From contig CM026387.1 in the NCBI GenBank assembly GCA_014843695.1, forward strand, positions 66,921,164 to 66,985,163: a stretch of DNA of 64,000 bases, read 5' to 3'. The DNA comes from Archivesica marissinica (Eukaryota; Mollusca; Bivalvia; Venerida; Vesicomyidae). The notes under the pieces are model-generated. The model was given only the letters and a program-made list of their open reading frames with translations. It made no database searches and was not told the origin of the DNA. The translations under genes and the position numbers were made by a program. Shown in pieces: positions 12,026 through 23,923 of the stretch (positions are counted from its first letter, which is position 1; every line of letters begins with the position of its first letter).

Positions 12026-12609
12026 ATTTTGGTAGAAAAACATGCGTGTTATGGTATTTGATTAAATTAATGACATTCACACAAATCTTACACATATCAA
12101 CACTGATCTTAAGCTTGGTTGCCAATTTCATGCGTATGATTTGTTTGATAGAGACTATAATTGGCTTAATGGGCTTGGATGTTAACAATGAATGGCTTCG
12201 TTAGTTAATGACAATGCCTATCTGATAAGGGCAGTTATTCGCACAGTGGGTAGCCATCTTTTATGTAAATTCTTTAAGCTGATTGTTTTTATGACAGAAG
12301 ATCGGGTTATATATAAGTGATGATTGTATAATTCTGAAATGTATGCAACTAAATGTATTCATGCTTCAACTTCAAAATAAAATCGCAATATAATTACACA
12401 TCTTTGCCAAATTGTTGCCAGTCGTTGATCTTGTTTAGGCATCTGTTCAGTTTGGTTTCTTAACATTTTCGCATTCGGAGTGTTCTAGTTTATTTGTAGG
12501 AAGAAGGAATTACTTCGTCGGAATAGATCTATATACAAAATAAAAAATGAAATCGTGTTATTAGAAAAAAACACAGCTTAATTTATTCTTAAGACGTTTA
12601 AAAACATAG
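12026..12609. other. Upstream region of the EGF gene
   Basis: AT-rich DNA with no coding signal; expected to hold promoter and 5' UTR. Apart from the TATATAAG at 12310 I see no recognisable regulatory site. Confidence 0.4.
12310..12317 (+). promoter_or_regulatory. Possible TATA box of the EGF gene
   Basis: TATATAAG lies about 300 bp upstream of the start codon in DNA without coding signal. If used, transcription would begin near 12340 and give a 5' UTR of about 270 bases. The region is AT-rich, so chance occurrence is quite possible, and an unseen non-coding 5' exon could place the real promoter elsewhere. Confidence 0.2.
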
Positions 12610-12682
12610 ATGGGGACGATTGTTCTATTGTTCCTTCTCGGGTGTGGCATTGTGGGTGTGCATGGGCAGATAGGAGTTACAA
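12610..12682 (+). CDS. Exon 1: start codon and signal peptide
   Basis: The frame opens MGTIVLLFLLGCGIVGVHGQ: a short N-terminus, a hydrophobic core (residues 4-17) and small residues before a likely cleavage after VHG at residue 19. This directs the product to the secretory pathway. The exon ends ACA A|GTAGGT, leaving a phase-1 overhang that completes a Thr codon with exon 2. The base at -3 is T, so the start context is weak, but no other upstream Met precedes a hydrophobic core. The donor at 12683 is the best match; a GTGTTT at 12688 would give the wrong phase. Confidence 0.75.
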
Positions 12683-12782
12683 GTAGGTGTTTATCAGCTC
12701 ATAATGTATATATATCACCTGTATTTCTATAATTGACTCGTTGATCTAGCGTAATGAATTTGCAGATGCTCTTTACTATGTC

Positions 12783-13174
12783 TTTTCCTTATTAGTTTGT
12801 CCTTATTATAATGATATAAGAAATATATATTTACCTAGATATTATTGTTCATGGCCAACCATTAATAAGTTTAGAACACTCATGAATTCAACACCAAAAA
12901 GCAAACTTGTCAATTTAGCTAAATATATTCATTTAGCAACAATTAAAAGAAACAATTATTAATTAACTAAATGAATGTTACTACTTAATATTGATTCGTG
13001 AGACACTGAATACCAACTATATTGTTAAACAAACAATATATTTCGTAAATGTTAATACTATGCTTACTCAAACCTTATATAATATCATGCTTTTCTGTAA
13101 CTTGGTATGTAACCGTCAAACATGTTTCTTGGCGATGGACATGTACATGCCAATAAAAACTTTGACTTGACTTC
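12783..13174 (+). mobile_element. LINE 3' end, 5'-truncated
   Basis: An open stretch reads LLVCPYYNDIRN, then YCSWPTINKFR and LAKYIHLATIKRNN before a stop near 12962, the C-terminal tail of a non-LTR retrotransposon polymerase (the same tail occurs at 26100-26790). It is followed by a 3' UTR with CTTGGCGATGGACATGTACA and a TTGACTTGACT end that recurs at 27330-27385. The fragment is dead and lies in intron 1. Confidence 0.75.
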
Positions 13175-13586
13175 TATGACTTTCATATCTCAATTGATTA
13201 TGGCCGAACCTTTCCGATTGATATCCCCCAGTTGTGTACAATTTAATCTCTTGTGTTTATATATTGAGTTTGTATTTACTGTCGCCGCTGTAAGTTCAGT
13301 ATGAATCCTCCAGTAATATAATAGTCAGTTTATGGGGGATACTGTAGAATACAGATTACCTCCGTGGTTCTTTTGCAAGCCCTACATATGTATAGTGTGG
13401 ATACACGACTCGGTTTATATTCCCATTCCAGATTGTTAATATTATTATGATGTAATGGAAGAAACTCGATACGACCCATCAGATCTCAGAACCAGTCGGA
13501 ATTTTAAATTTGTTTTTTATGATCGCCTTTTGTCTATCGTTGTGCATCGTCCGTCGTCAACATTTTGCATCAAACAAAATCTCCTT
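13175..13586. other. Intron 1 segment, no feature recognised
   Basis: No coding module or repeat family member seen between the LINE 3' end and the 32-bp array. Confidence 0.4.
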
Positions 13587-14132
13587 AACCATGTTTACAA
13601 TAATCACAACATCTCCGTAACCATGTGTACAATAATCACAACATCTCCAGAACCATGTGTACAATAATCACAACATCTCCGTAACCACGGGTACAATAAT
13701 CACAACATCTCCGTAACCATGTGTACAATAATCACCATATCTCCGTAACCATGTGTACAATAATCACCATATCTCCGTAACCATGTGTACAATAATCACA
13801 ACATATCCGTAACCATGTGTACAATAATCACAACATATCCGTAACCATGTGTACAATAATCACAACATATCCGTAACCATGTGTACAATAATCACAACAT
13901 CTCCAGAACCACGTGTACAATAATCACAACATCTCCGTAACCATGTGTACAATAATCACAACATATCCGTAACCATGTGTACAATAATCACAACATATCC
14001 GTAACCATGTGTACAATAATCACAACATCTCCAGAACCATGTGTACAATAATCACAACATCTCCGTAACCATGTGTACAATAATCACCATATATCCGTAA
14101 CCATGTGTACAATAATCACAACATCTCCGTAA
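13587..14132. repeat. 32-bp minisatellite, 17 copies
   Basis: Units of 32 bp with core GTACAATAATCACAACAT and variants CACCATATC, TCCAGAACC and TCCGTAACC. It lies in intron 1. Confidence 0.93.
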
Positions 14133-14393
14133 ATTAGGTCTCTATGTCTTAAAACTAGGTCACAAGGTCAACTGAGTGCAGGAATTTCAAAGGTCTTCTC
14201 TGTAATTATTGGCACTGTAATGAAATTTTGTGTGGGGCATTATTAGATGATAGTCTCTATAGTCAATGGTCTGACTCCAGTTTGACAAAAGTAAAATGTT
14301 TGCTCATATTGTTATCCTGGGGTCATAATTGACCCCTGACCACATTATAGAGGTCACATAGTTTACATAGACTTATATATTAGTACAATTCTT

Positions 14394-17300
14394 GTAACTA
14401 TCAGTACCATTAGCAAGTGATATTTGGAATGTAACTATCAGTACCATTAGCAAGTGATATTTGGAATGTGTCTATCAGTACCATTAGCAAGTGATATTTG
14501 GAATGTAACTATCAGTACCATTAGCAAGTGATATTTGATATTTGGAATGTAACTATCAGTACCATTAGCAAGTGGATATTTGGAATGTAACTATCAGTAC
14601 CATTAGCAAGTGGATATTTGGAATGTAACTATCAGTACCATTAGCAAGTGAATATTTGGAATGTATCTATCAGTACCATTAGCAAGTGGATATTTGGAAT
14701 GTAACTATCAGTACCATTAGCAAGTGGATATTTGATATTTGGAAGGTAACTATCAGTACCATTAGCAAGTGGATATTTGATATTTGGAATGTAACTATCA
14801 GTACCATTAGCAAGTGGATATTTGGAATGTAACTATCAGTACTATTAGCAAGTGGATATTTGGAATGTAACTATCAGTACCATTAGCAAATGATATTTGA
14901 TATTTGGAATGTAACTATCAGTACCATTAGCAAGTGGATATTTGATATTTGGAATATATCTATCAGTACCATTAGCAAGTGGATATTTGGAATGTAACTA
15001 TCAGTACCATTAGCAAGTGGATATTTGATATTTGGAATGTAACTATCAGTACCATTAGCAAGTGGATATTTGATATTTGGAATGTAACTATCAGTACCAT
15101 TAGCAAGTGGATATTTGGAATGTAACTATCAGTACCATTAGCAAGTGGATATTTGGAATGTAACTATCAGTACCATTAGCAAGTGAATATTTGGAATGTA
15201 TCTATCAGTACCATTAGCAAGTGGATATTTGGAATGTAACTATCAGTACCATTAGCAAGTGGATATTTGATATTTGGAAGGTAACTATCAGTACCATTAG
15301 CAAGTGGATATTTGATATTTGGAATGTAACTATCAGTACCATTAGCAAGTGGATATTTGGAATGTAACTATCAGTACTATTAGCAAGTGGATATTTGGAA
15401 TGTAACTATCAGTACCATTAGCAAATGATATTTGATATTTGGAATGTAACTATCAGTACCATTAGCAAGTGGATATTTGATATTTGGAATGTATATATCA
15501 GTACCATTAGCAAGTGGATATTTGGAATGTAACTATCAGTACTATTAGCAAGTGGATATTTGGAATGTAACTATCAGTACCATTAGCAAATGATATTTGA
15601 TATTTGGAATGTAACTATCAGTACCATTAGCAAGTGGATATTTGATATTTGGAATGTATATATCAGTACCATTAGCAAGTGGATATTTGGAATGTAACTA
15701 TCAGTACTATTAGCAAGTGGATATTTGGAATGTAACTATCAGTACCATTAGCAAATGATATTTGATATTTGGAATGTAACTATCAGTACCATTAGCAAGT
15801 GGATATTTGATATTTGGAATGTATATATCAGTACCATTAGCAAGTGGATATTTGGAATGTAACTATCAGTACTATTAGCAAGTGGATATTTGGAATGTAA
15901 CTATCAGTACCATTAGCAAATGATATTTGATATTTGGAATGTAACTATCAGTACCATTAGCAAGTGGATATTTGGAATGTAACTATCAGTACCATTAGCA
16001 AGTGGATATTTTGAATGTATATATCAGTACCATTAGCAAGTGGATATTTGGAATGTAACTATCAGTACTATTAGCAAGTGGATATTTGGAATGTAACTAT
16101 CAGTACCATTAGCAAATGATATTTGATATTTGGAATGTAACTATCAGTACCATTAGCAAGTGGATATTTGATATTTGGAATGTATATATCAGTACCATTA
16201 GCAAGTGGATATTTGGAATGTAACTATCAGTACTATTAGCAAGTGGTATTTGGAATGTAACTATCAGTACCATTAGCAAATGATATTTGATATTTGGAAT
16301 GTAACTATCAGTACCATTAGCAAGTGGTATTTGGAATGTAACTATCAGTACCATTAGCAAATGGTATTGATATTTGGAATGTAACTATCAGTACCATTAG
16401 CAAGTGATATTTGATATTTGGAATGTAACTATCAGTACCATTAGCAAGTGATATTTGATATTTGGAATGTAACTATCAGTACCATTAGCAAGTGGATATT
16501 TGATATTTGGAATGTAACTATCAGTACTATTAGCAAGTGGATATTTGGAATGTAACTATCAGTACCATTAGCAAATGATATTTGATATTTGGAATGTAAC
16601 TATCAGTACCATTAGCAAGTGGATATTTGATATTTGGAATGTATATATCAGTACCATTAGCAAGTGGATATTTGGAATGTAACTATCAGTACTATTAGCA
16701 AGTGGATATTTGGAATGTAACTATCAGTACCATTAGCAAATGATATTTGATATTTGGAATGTAACTATCAGTACCATTAGCAAGTGGATATTTGATATTT
16801 GGAATGTATATATCAGTACCATTAGCAAGTGGATATTTGGAATGTAACTATCAGTACTATTAGCAAGTGGATATTTGGAATGTAACTATCAGTACCATTA
16901 GCAAATGATATTTGATATTTGGAATGTAACTATCAGTACCATTAGCAAGTGGATATTTGATATTTGGAATGTATATATCAGTACCATTAGCAAGTGGATA
17001 TTTGGAATGTAACTATCAGTACTATTAGCAAGTGGATATTTGGAATGTAACTATCAGTACCATTAGCAAATGATATTTGATATTTGGAATGTAACTATCA
17101 GTACCATTAGCAAGTGGATATTTGGAATGTAACTATCAGTACCATTAGCAAATGGTATTTGATATTTGGAATGTAACTATCAGTACCATTAGCAAGTGAT
17201 ATTTGATATTTGGAATGTAACTATCAGTACCATTAGCAAGTGATATTTGATATTTGGAATGTAACTATCAGTACCATTAGCAAGTGGATATTTGATATTT

Positions 17301-18203
17301 GGAAGGTAACTATCAGTACCATTAGCAAGTGATATTTGATATTTGGAATGTAACTATCAGTACTATTAGCAAGTGGATATTTGGAATGTAACTATCAGTA
17401 CCATTAGCAAGTGGATATTTGGAATGTAACTATCAGTACCATTAGCAAGTGGATATTTGGAATGTAACTATCAGTACCATTAGCAAGTGGATATTTTGAA
17501 TGTAACTATCAGTACCATTAGCAAGTGGATATTTGATATTTGGAATGTAACTATCAGTACCATTAGCAAGTGATATTTGATATTTGGAATGTAACTATCA
17601 GTACCATTAGCAAATGATATTTGATATTTGGAATGTAACTATCAGTACCATTAGCAAGTGGATATTTGATATTTGGAATGTAACTATCAGTACCATTAGC
17701 AAGTGATATTTGATATTTGGAATGTAACTATCAGTACCATTAGCAAGTGCTATTTGGAATGTAACTATCAGTACCATTAGCAAGTGATATTTGATATTTG
17801 GAATGTAACTATCAGTACCATTAGCAAGTGCTATTTGGAATGTAACTATCAGTACCATTAGCAAGTGATATTTGATATTTGGAATGTAACTATCAGTACC
17901 ATTAGCAAGTGATATTTGATATTTGGAATGTAACTATCAGTACCATTAGCAAGTGATATTTGATATTTGGAATGTAATTATCAGTACTATTAGCAAGTGG
18001 ATATTTGATATTTGGAATGTAACTATCAGTACCATTAGCAAGTGGATATTTGGAATGTAACTATCAGTACCATTAGCAAATGGATATTTGGAATGTAACT
18101 ATCAGTACCATTAGCAAGTGGATATTTGATATTTGGAATGTAACTATCAGTACCATTAGCAAGTGATATTTGGAATGTAACTATCAGTACCATTAGCAAG
18201 TGG
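14394..18203. repeat. 38/47-bp minisatellite array with 165-bp higher-order unit
   Basis: About 90 copies of a unit built on AACTATCAGTACCATTAGCA plus AGTGGATATTTGGAATGT; longer units duplicate GATATTT. Rare ATATATCAG variants recur exactly 165 bp apart (15491, 15656, 15821; 16017, 16182; 16641, 16806, 16971), so blocks of four units were copied together. Confidence 0.93.
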
Positions 18204-18635
18204 ACCACTACTAAGTTTGATCAAATGTTGATTGTGGGGACATATTTGACCCAACGTATAAGTTCGTATAGTTACACAGAATGAGTTTTGATATTTTGCA
18301 ATGTACAGTGAAGCCTGTGTTAATGTTTACCCCTATTAAGCAACGTACATGTATGTTGGTTTTATAGCCCTTTCAGCTTTTCAACATGGATGAGCGATTC
18401 AGTGTATTCACGGCTCTCTTGTTTGGAATCTGTTTTCTAACGAAATAAAAGTCGTTAGCTTTCATTTCAATCCCCTTGTATGTATTGTGTACTTCACTAT
18501 TTGTTGTAAATTATGTTATATAATGTCGAATAAATATGTTTAAACCAAAGAAATAATTGACCCAGAATCGATAGATCAGCATTTTTAGAAGTCCTGCAAT
18601 ATAATGATATTGTTTACTGTCTATTTATTTTTCAG

Positions 18636-18770
18636 CTTGTACATTTGCTACCAGTGACCAATGTGCCAATAACTTCACCTTCTCATACTGTGACCTAGAT
18701 GTTAACTTGTGCGAGTGTGCAGACAATGCAAACTACGTTAATGATGGGACATACCTAGCTTGCACATACG
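18636..18770 (+). CDS. Exon 2: EGF-like module, atypical six-cysteine spacing
   Basis: After TTTTTCAG the exon reads 45 residues including the split codon. Six cysteines are spaced C-x7-C-x8-C-x6-C-x-C-x14-C; the CEC in the middle and the late last cysteine fit an EGF-like fold but not the calcium-binding type, since there is no D-I-D-E start. It resembles exon 4 in layout, so the two may derive from one ancestor placed either side of the sushi module. The donor CATACG|GTATAT is also copy 1 of a 51-bp tandem array filling the next intron. Confidence 0.75.
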
Positions 18771-19845
18771 GTATATATTAAACAGATCTGTACACGATAT
18801 TGATTATTGGTTGCACATACGGTATATATTAAACAGATCTGTACACGATATTGATTATTGGTTGAACATACGGTATATATTAAACAGATCTGTACACGAT
18901 ATTGATTATTGGTTGAACATACGGTAAATATTAAACAGATCTGTACACGATATTGATTATTGGTTGCACATAGAGTATATATTAAACAGATCTGTACATG
19001 ATATTGATTATTGGTTGCACATACGGTAAATATTAAGCAGATCTGTACACGATATTGATTATTGGTTGAACATACGGTATATATTAAACAGATCTGTACA
19101 CGATATTGATTATTGGTTGAACATAGAGTATATATTAAACAGATCTGTACACGATATTGATTATTGGTTGAACATAGAGTATATATTAAACAGATCTGTA
19201 CATGATATTGATTATTGGTTGAACATAGAGTATATATTAAACAGATCTGTACACGATATTGATTATTGGTTGAACATAGAGTATATATTAAACAGATCTG
19301 TACACGATATTGATTATTGGTTGCACATACGGTAAATATTAAACAGATCTGTACATGATATTGATTATTGGTTGCACATACGGTATATATTAAACAGATC
19401 TGTACATGATATTGATTATTGGTTGAACATACGGTATATATTAAACAGATCTGTACACGATATTGATTATTGGTTGAACATACGGTATATATTAAACAGA
19501 TCTGTACACGATATTGATTATTGGTTGAACATACGGTATATATTAAACAGATCTGTACATGATATTGATTATTGGTTGAACATACGGTATATATTAAACA
19601 GATCTGTACATGATATTGATTATTGGTTGAACATACGGTATATATTAAACAGATCTGTACACAATATTGATTATTGGTTGAACATACGGTATATATTAAA
19701 CAGATCTGTACACAATATTGATTATTGGTTGAACATACGGTATATATTAAACAGATCTGTACATGATATTGATTATTGGTTGAACATACGGTATATATTA
19801 AACAGATCTGTACATGATATTGAGATTATTGGTTGAACATAGAGT
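18760..19845 (+). repeat. 51-bp array that includes the exon 2 splice donor, 21 copies
   Basis: Units of 51 bp with core AAACAGATCTGTACACGATA and TTGATTATTGGTTG. Copy 1 contains the last 11 bases of exon 2 and its donor (TTGCACATACG|GTATAT); most later copies keep CATACGGTATAT, so the real donor is followed by more than a dozen look-alikes at 51-bp steps. Using any of them would meet TAA six codons or fewer after the true donor. Confidence 0.93.
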
Positions 19846-20166
19846 AAATATACAAGTGTAAGATCATTTTTATCACATTACCATAGTAACAACAACCATA
19901 AAGTTGAAGAAAAATACATTTATGTTTCCCAGTATATTATAGTACCAGAATTCCGTGTAACAATCATGCATTTTGTGGGAAAAGCATGAACATTGGCATG
20001 ACTTCTTATTAGAGGTACCTGTAGTCACAGAATAAGAGAGTCCGTTGAAACCACCCAAAATGGAATTAGGAAATAACAATAAAACATCACACAAGCAATT
20101 TGGGTTCTCTAATTTTAAACAATACTCAGATAAAATTGTATTGTACAAGTGTACTGTGTTTTGCAG
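19846..20166. other. Intron 2 remainder
   Basis: Holds a short dispersed segment (ACAAGTGTAAGATC followed by TTTTTATCACATTAC) that recurs near 36256 in intron 7. Nothing else is recognised before the sushi exon acceptor. Confidence 0.5.
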
Positions 20167-20340
20167 ATTGTGGAGCAATTACAGCTCCTGATCTTGGTAG
20201 TGTGGATACAACAGATGGCACCTACATGGGAGATATTGCTACCTACAGCTGCAACATGGGTTACAAAGTTAATGGGGGAGCCACCTCAACGTGTGTACAA
20301 GATATTGGTTGGGACAATGTCGATGCAACGTGCATACCAG
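20167..20340 (+). CDS. Exon 3: sushi (CCP/SCR) module
   Basis: The 58-residue exon begins DCGAITAPDLGSV after TTTTGCAG and holds four cysteines in sushi order, with the conserved G-Y after the second Cys (CNMGYKV), GGATSTC before the third, and the Trp (DIGWD) between Cys 3 and Cys 4. Sushi modules bind protein partners in complement regulators and adhesion proteins. One module encoded by one phase 1-1 exon is the usual arrangement. The donor CCAG|GTTTGG departs from the GTAAGT consensus but keeps the frame. Confidence 0.9.
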
Positions 20341-21445
20341 GTTTGGCTTACAGGACACTTCAAGCTTAATTATGGCAGCAGTCAACAATTCTTATAAATA
20401 TACCACATTTAATTACCTTGATGTCAAGGATCAAAGGACTGACATCATAACAATTAAAAAATATCTTTATTTAGCATCCATTGTGTGAAATCTGAAAAAT
20501 ACATGAACAAATACCCACCTGTACAGTTCCTACACCAGGTATATAAACTTGTGACACCAAGTCTAAGATTTCGCTCGCCCACATGGTTCGCCGGAGGCGA
20601 GGGTAAATAAGTTCAATTTTCATCATTTAAAAGTCCATAGCCATGGATTTGTACCACCCATACTGTTAACATGCAACATAGCAGATACATGTTTAATTTT
20701 AATATAATGATATTAATACCAAATAATTAATAGAATCTACCATTGACATGTAGCCAAGAACACAGACGCGTGTGGTCTGGACAAATGGTTTCGGGTTCAA
20801 AACCAAAACACATTTGTTAAAGAACACTATGATAGACTATAGGCTTGACACTATGCATACAATGTATCTTAGGCTATTCCACGCACGTTTTAAAATGACA
20901 CCCCGTCACTATCAAGGCCAAATACTGAAAGACAACAATGTCGCAAATGTAAACAAACAGTCTGCTAAACAATTCAATGGCCGTAAAATACCAGTATATA
21001 AGTCACTATTTTTGTTCTCTATAGCAATCATTTATCTATCAAACGATGGTGGCCGTGGTCTGGGCCTCTACCTTCGCCTGTTTACACTCCAAAAATAAAC
21101 ATATTTCCTGCGATTCTCCATCTTGGACACGAGCAGTTAAGGGTGGTGATATGTGTACAGTTTCCTCGAGTATGGCAGTCGGGGATCATTTCATTCATTT
21201 GTGACCTAGTTAAATATGACAGTCCTTGTAGATCTATTGTGTCATGAATATCAGTCCTTGTAGTGGGTCATAAATAGGGTATGTCCCCATATCACCACCC
21301 GTGTGATTACCATGGACCGTTTATTTAAGCAGTAGTCAATGAGGTTGATCCATGTAGGCCTAAGATTAAATATCTCAAATCGACCTGGTTGAACCAACAT
21401 CAACTAGTTAAAATCCATTCTCTGGTTCTGGTTTTACTATAAACA
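20341..21445. other. Intron 3, 5' part
   Basis: No coding module seen. A short imperfect inverted pair, GGGTGGTGATATG near 21138 and CATATCACCACCC near 21289, encloses about 150 bp and may be a small foldback element. Short open frames here show no known domain. Confidence 0.35.
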
Positions 21446-21813
21446 AACTTCCAACTTTGAACGATCAAAGATCGGCCACATCCATTTCAGAGGGGTGGAA
21501 GCTTTCGTATAACATTGGGCATTTATTATTATAATAACATTAGTATAATAAAATACAAACATCGCAAAATCAATGAACATGATACGTGGCCGAACGGTAA
21601 CAGCGGAGGAATACAGATAAAATATCTAGTGATATATTTTGTAGTTGCGAGTTCAAATCTCACTGGGTGTATTATTACTATTTTTTTTTTAATTTATATT
21701 TTATATAAAGTGAATTGTATGTATTTTTCTAATTTTTCTCATTTTTTTCTCATAATTGAATTTTCAACTTTATTTCATTTCAAGCAATTACAGTTACAGT
21801 TCATTTCACAGTA

Positions 21814-21912
21814 TCAATCAGTATATTCGCCTTCGCTGGCTGTCTCTGTATCCGAGCCGCTGTCCCCATCACTGTCAGAAGTGATGTCAATAGTAAATGA
21901 ATCTATGGCTTG
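21814..21912 (-). pseudogene. Acidic C-terminal coding remnant
   Basis: In a different frame from the piece above, reads AIDSFTIDITSDSDGDSGSD and ends EGEYTD before a stop at 21814-21816. Ser/Asp-rich tails of this kind close many transposase-derived proteins. The 31-bp tandem duplication (21899-21929, 21930-21960) separates it from the N-terminal piece and shifts the frame. Confidence 0.3.
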
Positions 21913-21933
21913 GTTTGATTTAGCGCCACGAAT

Positions 21934-22110
21934 CTATGGCTTGGTTTGATTTAGCGCCACCTGCAATCCAGACTCCTTCTCTTTCGTACAAAATGCATGT
22001 ACATTTTTAACAATTTCTCTAGCATCACAGCTATAACTATGTCGTGTTTGCTTGCTCAGTGTGTACTGAATATGACTGGTATGTGTAAAAATGCACGTAT
22101 ATAGCCACAT
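21934..22110 (-). pseudogene. Possible transposase N-terminal fragment
   Basis: A 58-codon frame starts MWLYTCIFTHTSHIQYTLSK and includes SCDAREIVKNVHAFCTKEKE, then stops inside a 31-bp duplication. The REIVxNVxxF helix resembles the start of some invertebrate DDE_3-type transposase proteins; this is from memory of the family and unproven. No catalytic region remains. Confidence 0.3.
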
Positions 22111-22392
22111 AGCGTGTGTATTTTAAATGTTTCACGACTATTTCGTGCATAAAATAAATATAATTAAATATTTTAATAAAAAGTTTTTTCCAACCCACTC
22201 GAACCCAAACTCCACAATACCACTAGTTCTTAAACTAAACGGTCTAACTGTCACAGCCAAGTATGATGTATATACATGACTGTTGTAATTTTTTATAATA
22301 TAAACCAAATTTCCAATACACTAAAATATTAACCACCCTATTATTGTGTATGAAATGAACCTGTCTGATCTTTGATCGTTCAGACCTGGTTG

Positions 22393-23034
22393 TTTGACTA
22401 TACCCCCTTTGGAGGAAATGATAACAATTCACATTTGTATTTTTATTCAACTATTCACCTAGAATAATAACAGTGAACAAAAATATGAATGGATAAACCT
22501 AATCATGGTTATAATAAGAGACATCGGTCAGTTACTGCCCCTGAATACTCACTAAAAGTAGGTAGGTCCTATTAAGTGTTTCCTCTGTTTTTATCGTTGT
22601 TTCCTTTGCACAACATGCTAGTAATTTTATTCCACTATCGCTTCTAATGAGTATTAAATTACTATATCTAGACATATCTCCTACAGTATATGCAATGAGT
22701 ACTTATTTGTAAAATAATGTTATCAGTTAAGTAACACGATTTGGATAAAATCACATTTATCATACCGCAACATCTGGTTAGGGCGCAACAGTAAAAACCA
22801 AGCATTCTAACTCAAAGGACCTATTCACATTTTGGAATAAATCAGACTTTATCTGCCAAGGGAGGTAATAGAAAATTAGAGATGTCTCTCATTGTCTTAT
22901 AACACAGTGAACTCGTCTCAAATGTGCTGTTTTTGTAAGCCAAGTGCTACTAAAATGTACTAATGTGCTGTATGAAATGTGCTGATTTCACAAGCGTACA
23001 TACGCACATTTGACATCCACAATTACTAAGTAGT
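22393..23034. other. Intron 3, middle part
   Basis: AT-rich DNA with no coding module, SINE head or transposon end that I can identify. Confidence 0.4.
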
Positions 23035-23280
23035 TTAACCCTTTCAACCCCACAGGCCTCTAAATAGGCTTGTGAAAAGTGTAGATCCAGATGAGCCGGC
23101 TCGTGATGAGCCGTCTCATCAGGATCTGCACTTTTTTGCCAGTAATAATTATTACTATTTTTAGATAAAATTACCCATTTTGATAAATGAACTGATCCAA
23201 ATGTAATTTTGTTATTAATTTATTGGTCTAAAAATATCATGGACCAGTCCATGTCAGTTACTTGGGGTTGACAGGGTTAC
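23035..23280. mobile_element. TTAA-flanked MITE, copy 3
   Basis: Same orientation as copy 2: TTAACCCTTTCAACCCCA at the left, GGGGTTGACAGGG then TTAC (mutated TTAA) at the right, and GAGCCGGCTCGTGATGAGCC inside. It faces copy 4 across about 170 bp. Confidence 0.8.
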
Positions 23281-23448
23281 ATTTCAAATTGCTATATCTT
23301 GTACATTAGCAATCTGATTTATTTTGAAAAGTGTGCCAATGTTTTGAACGGATTAATGAGCACTAGTGTTGCAAGCTATTCCTTCTCCTTCACTAACATT
23401 CGAAGAGCTATGCTACACTACTATACTGTATTCATAATGTATATTCCA

Positions 23449-23694
23449 TTAACCCATTCAACCCCAAGTAACATACATGGACTGGTGCGTGATATTTTCA
23501 GACCAATAAATTAATAAGAAAATTACCTTTGGACCAGTTCATTTATCAAAATGGGTAATTTTATCTAAAAATAGTAATAATTATTACTGGCAAAAAAGTG
23601 CAGATCCTGATGAGACGGGTCGTCACGAGCCGGCTCATTTGGATCTACACTTTTCATAAGCCTATTTAGAGGCCTGTGGGGTTGAAAGGGTTAA
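23449..23694. mobile_element. TTAA-flanked MITE, copy 4, inverted relative to copy 3
   Basis: TTAACCCATTCAACCCCA at the left and GGGGTTGAAAGGGTTAA at the right with intact TTAA on both sides. It is the reverse orientation of copy 3 and close to it in sequence, so the transcript of intron 3 could form a roughly 240-bp hairpin. Confidence 0.82.
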
Positions 23695-23885
23695 TGTCAA
23701 ACCTTGCGGGGACGTATACATGTTTTTCTAAGCAAGCTTAGCCGACGTCAGTGATTAACCAGTATTAAGCAATGTGTGTGAGGTGCCTTGCTCAATGACA
23801 CTACATACGTGGCCTGACCGAGTACCGAACCCGGAACTGATCGATTCCAAATCCGACGCTCTACCATTGGACCACGGATGCAACA
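23695..23885 (-). mobile_element. tRNA-derived SINE (family F) next to exon 4
   Basis: On the minus strand it begins GCATCCGTGGTCCAATGGTA with a D-arm/A-box, continues to a B-box-like GGGTTCGGTACTC, then a body with GCAAGGCACCTCACACAC. It touches the right TTAA of MITE copy 4 and stops about 40 bp before exon 4. The head folds loosely like a tRNA but lacks good stems, so it is not a tRNA gene. Confidence 0.65.
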
Positions 23886-23923
23886 CATAATAGGACATTG
23901 ACATTATGTATGTTTGTTGATAG

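Larger units (their letters stand above)
21446..22392 (-). mobile_element. Degenerate DNA transposon or foldback element with transposase remnants
   Basis: Diverged inverted arms share GAACGATCAAAGATC (about 21456 and 22367) and, further in, tRNA-like stretches ending GAGTTCAAATCTCACTGGG on the left and, reversed, GGGTTCGAGTGGGTTGG on the right. Between them two minus-strand coding pieces remain. I read this as an internally deleted DNA element, but arms this diverged could also be two opposed SINEs around an unrelated fragment. Confidence 0.4.

Noticed and set aside
20772..21098. 108-codon plus-strand frame in intron 3
   Set aside because: No domain, cysteine pattern or splice sites matching the gene; it is probably chance or transposon debris.
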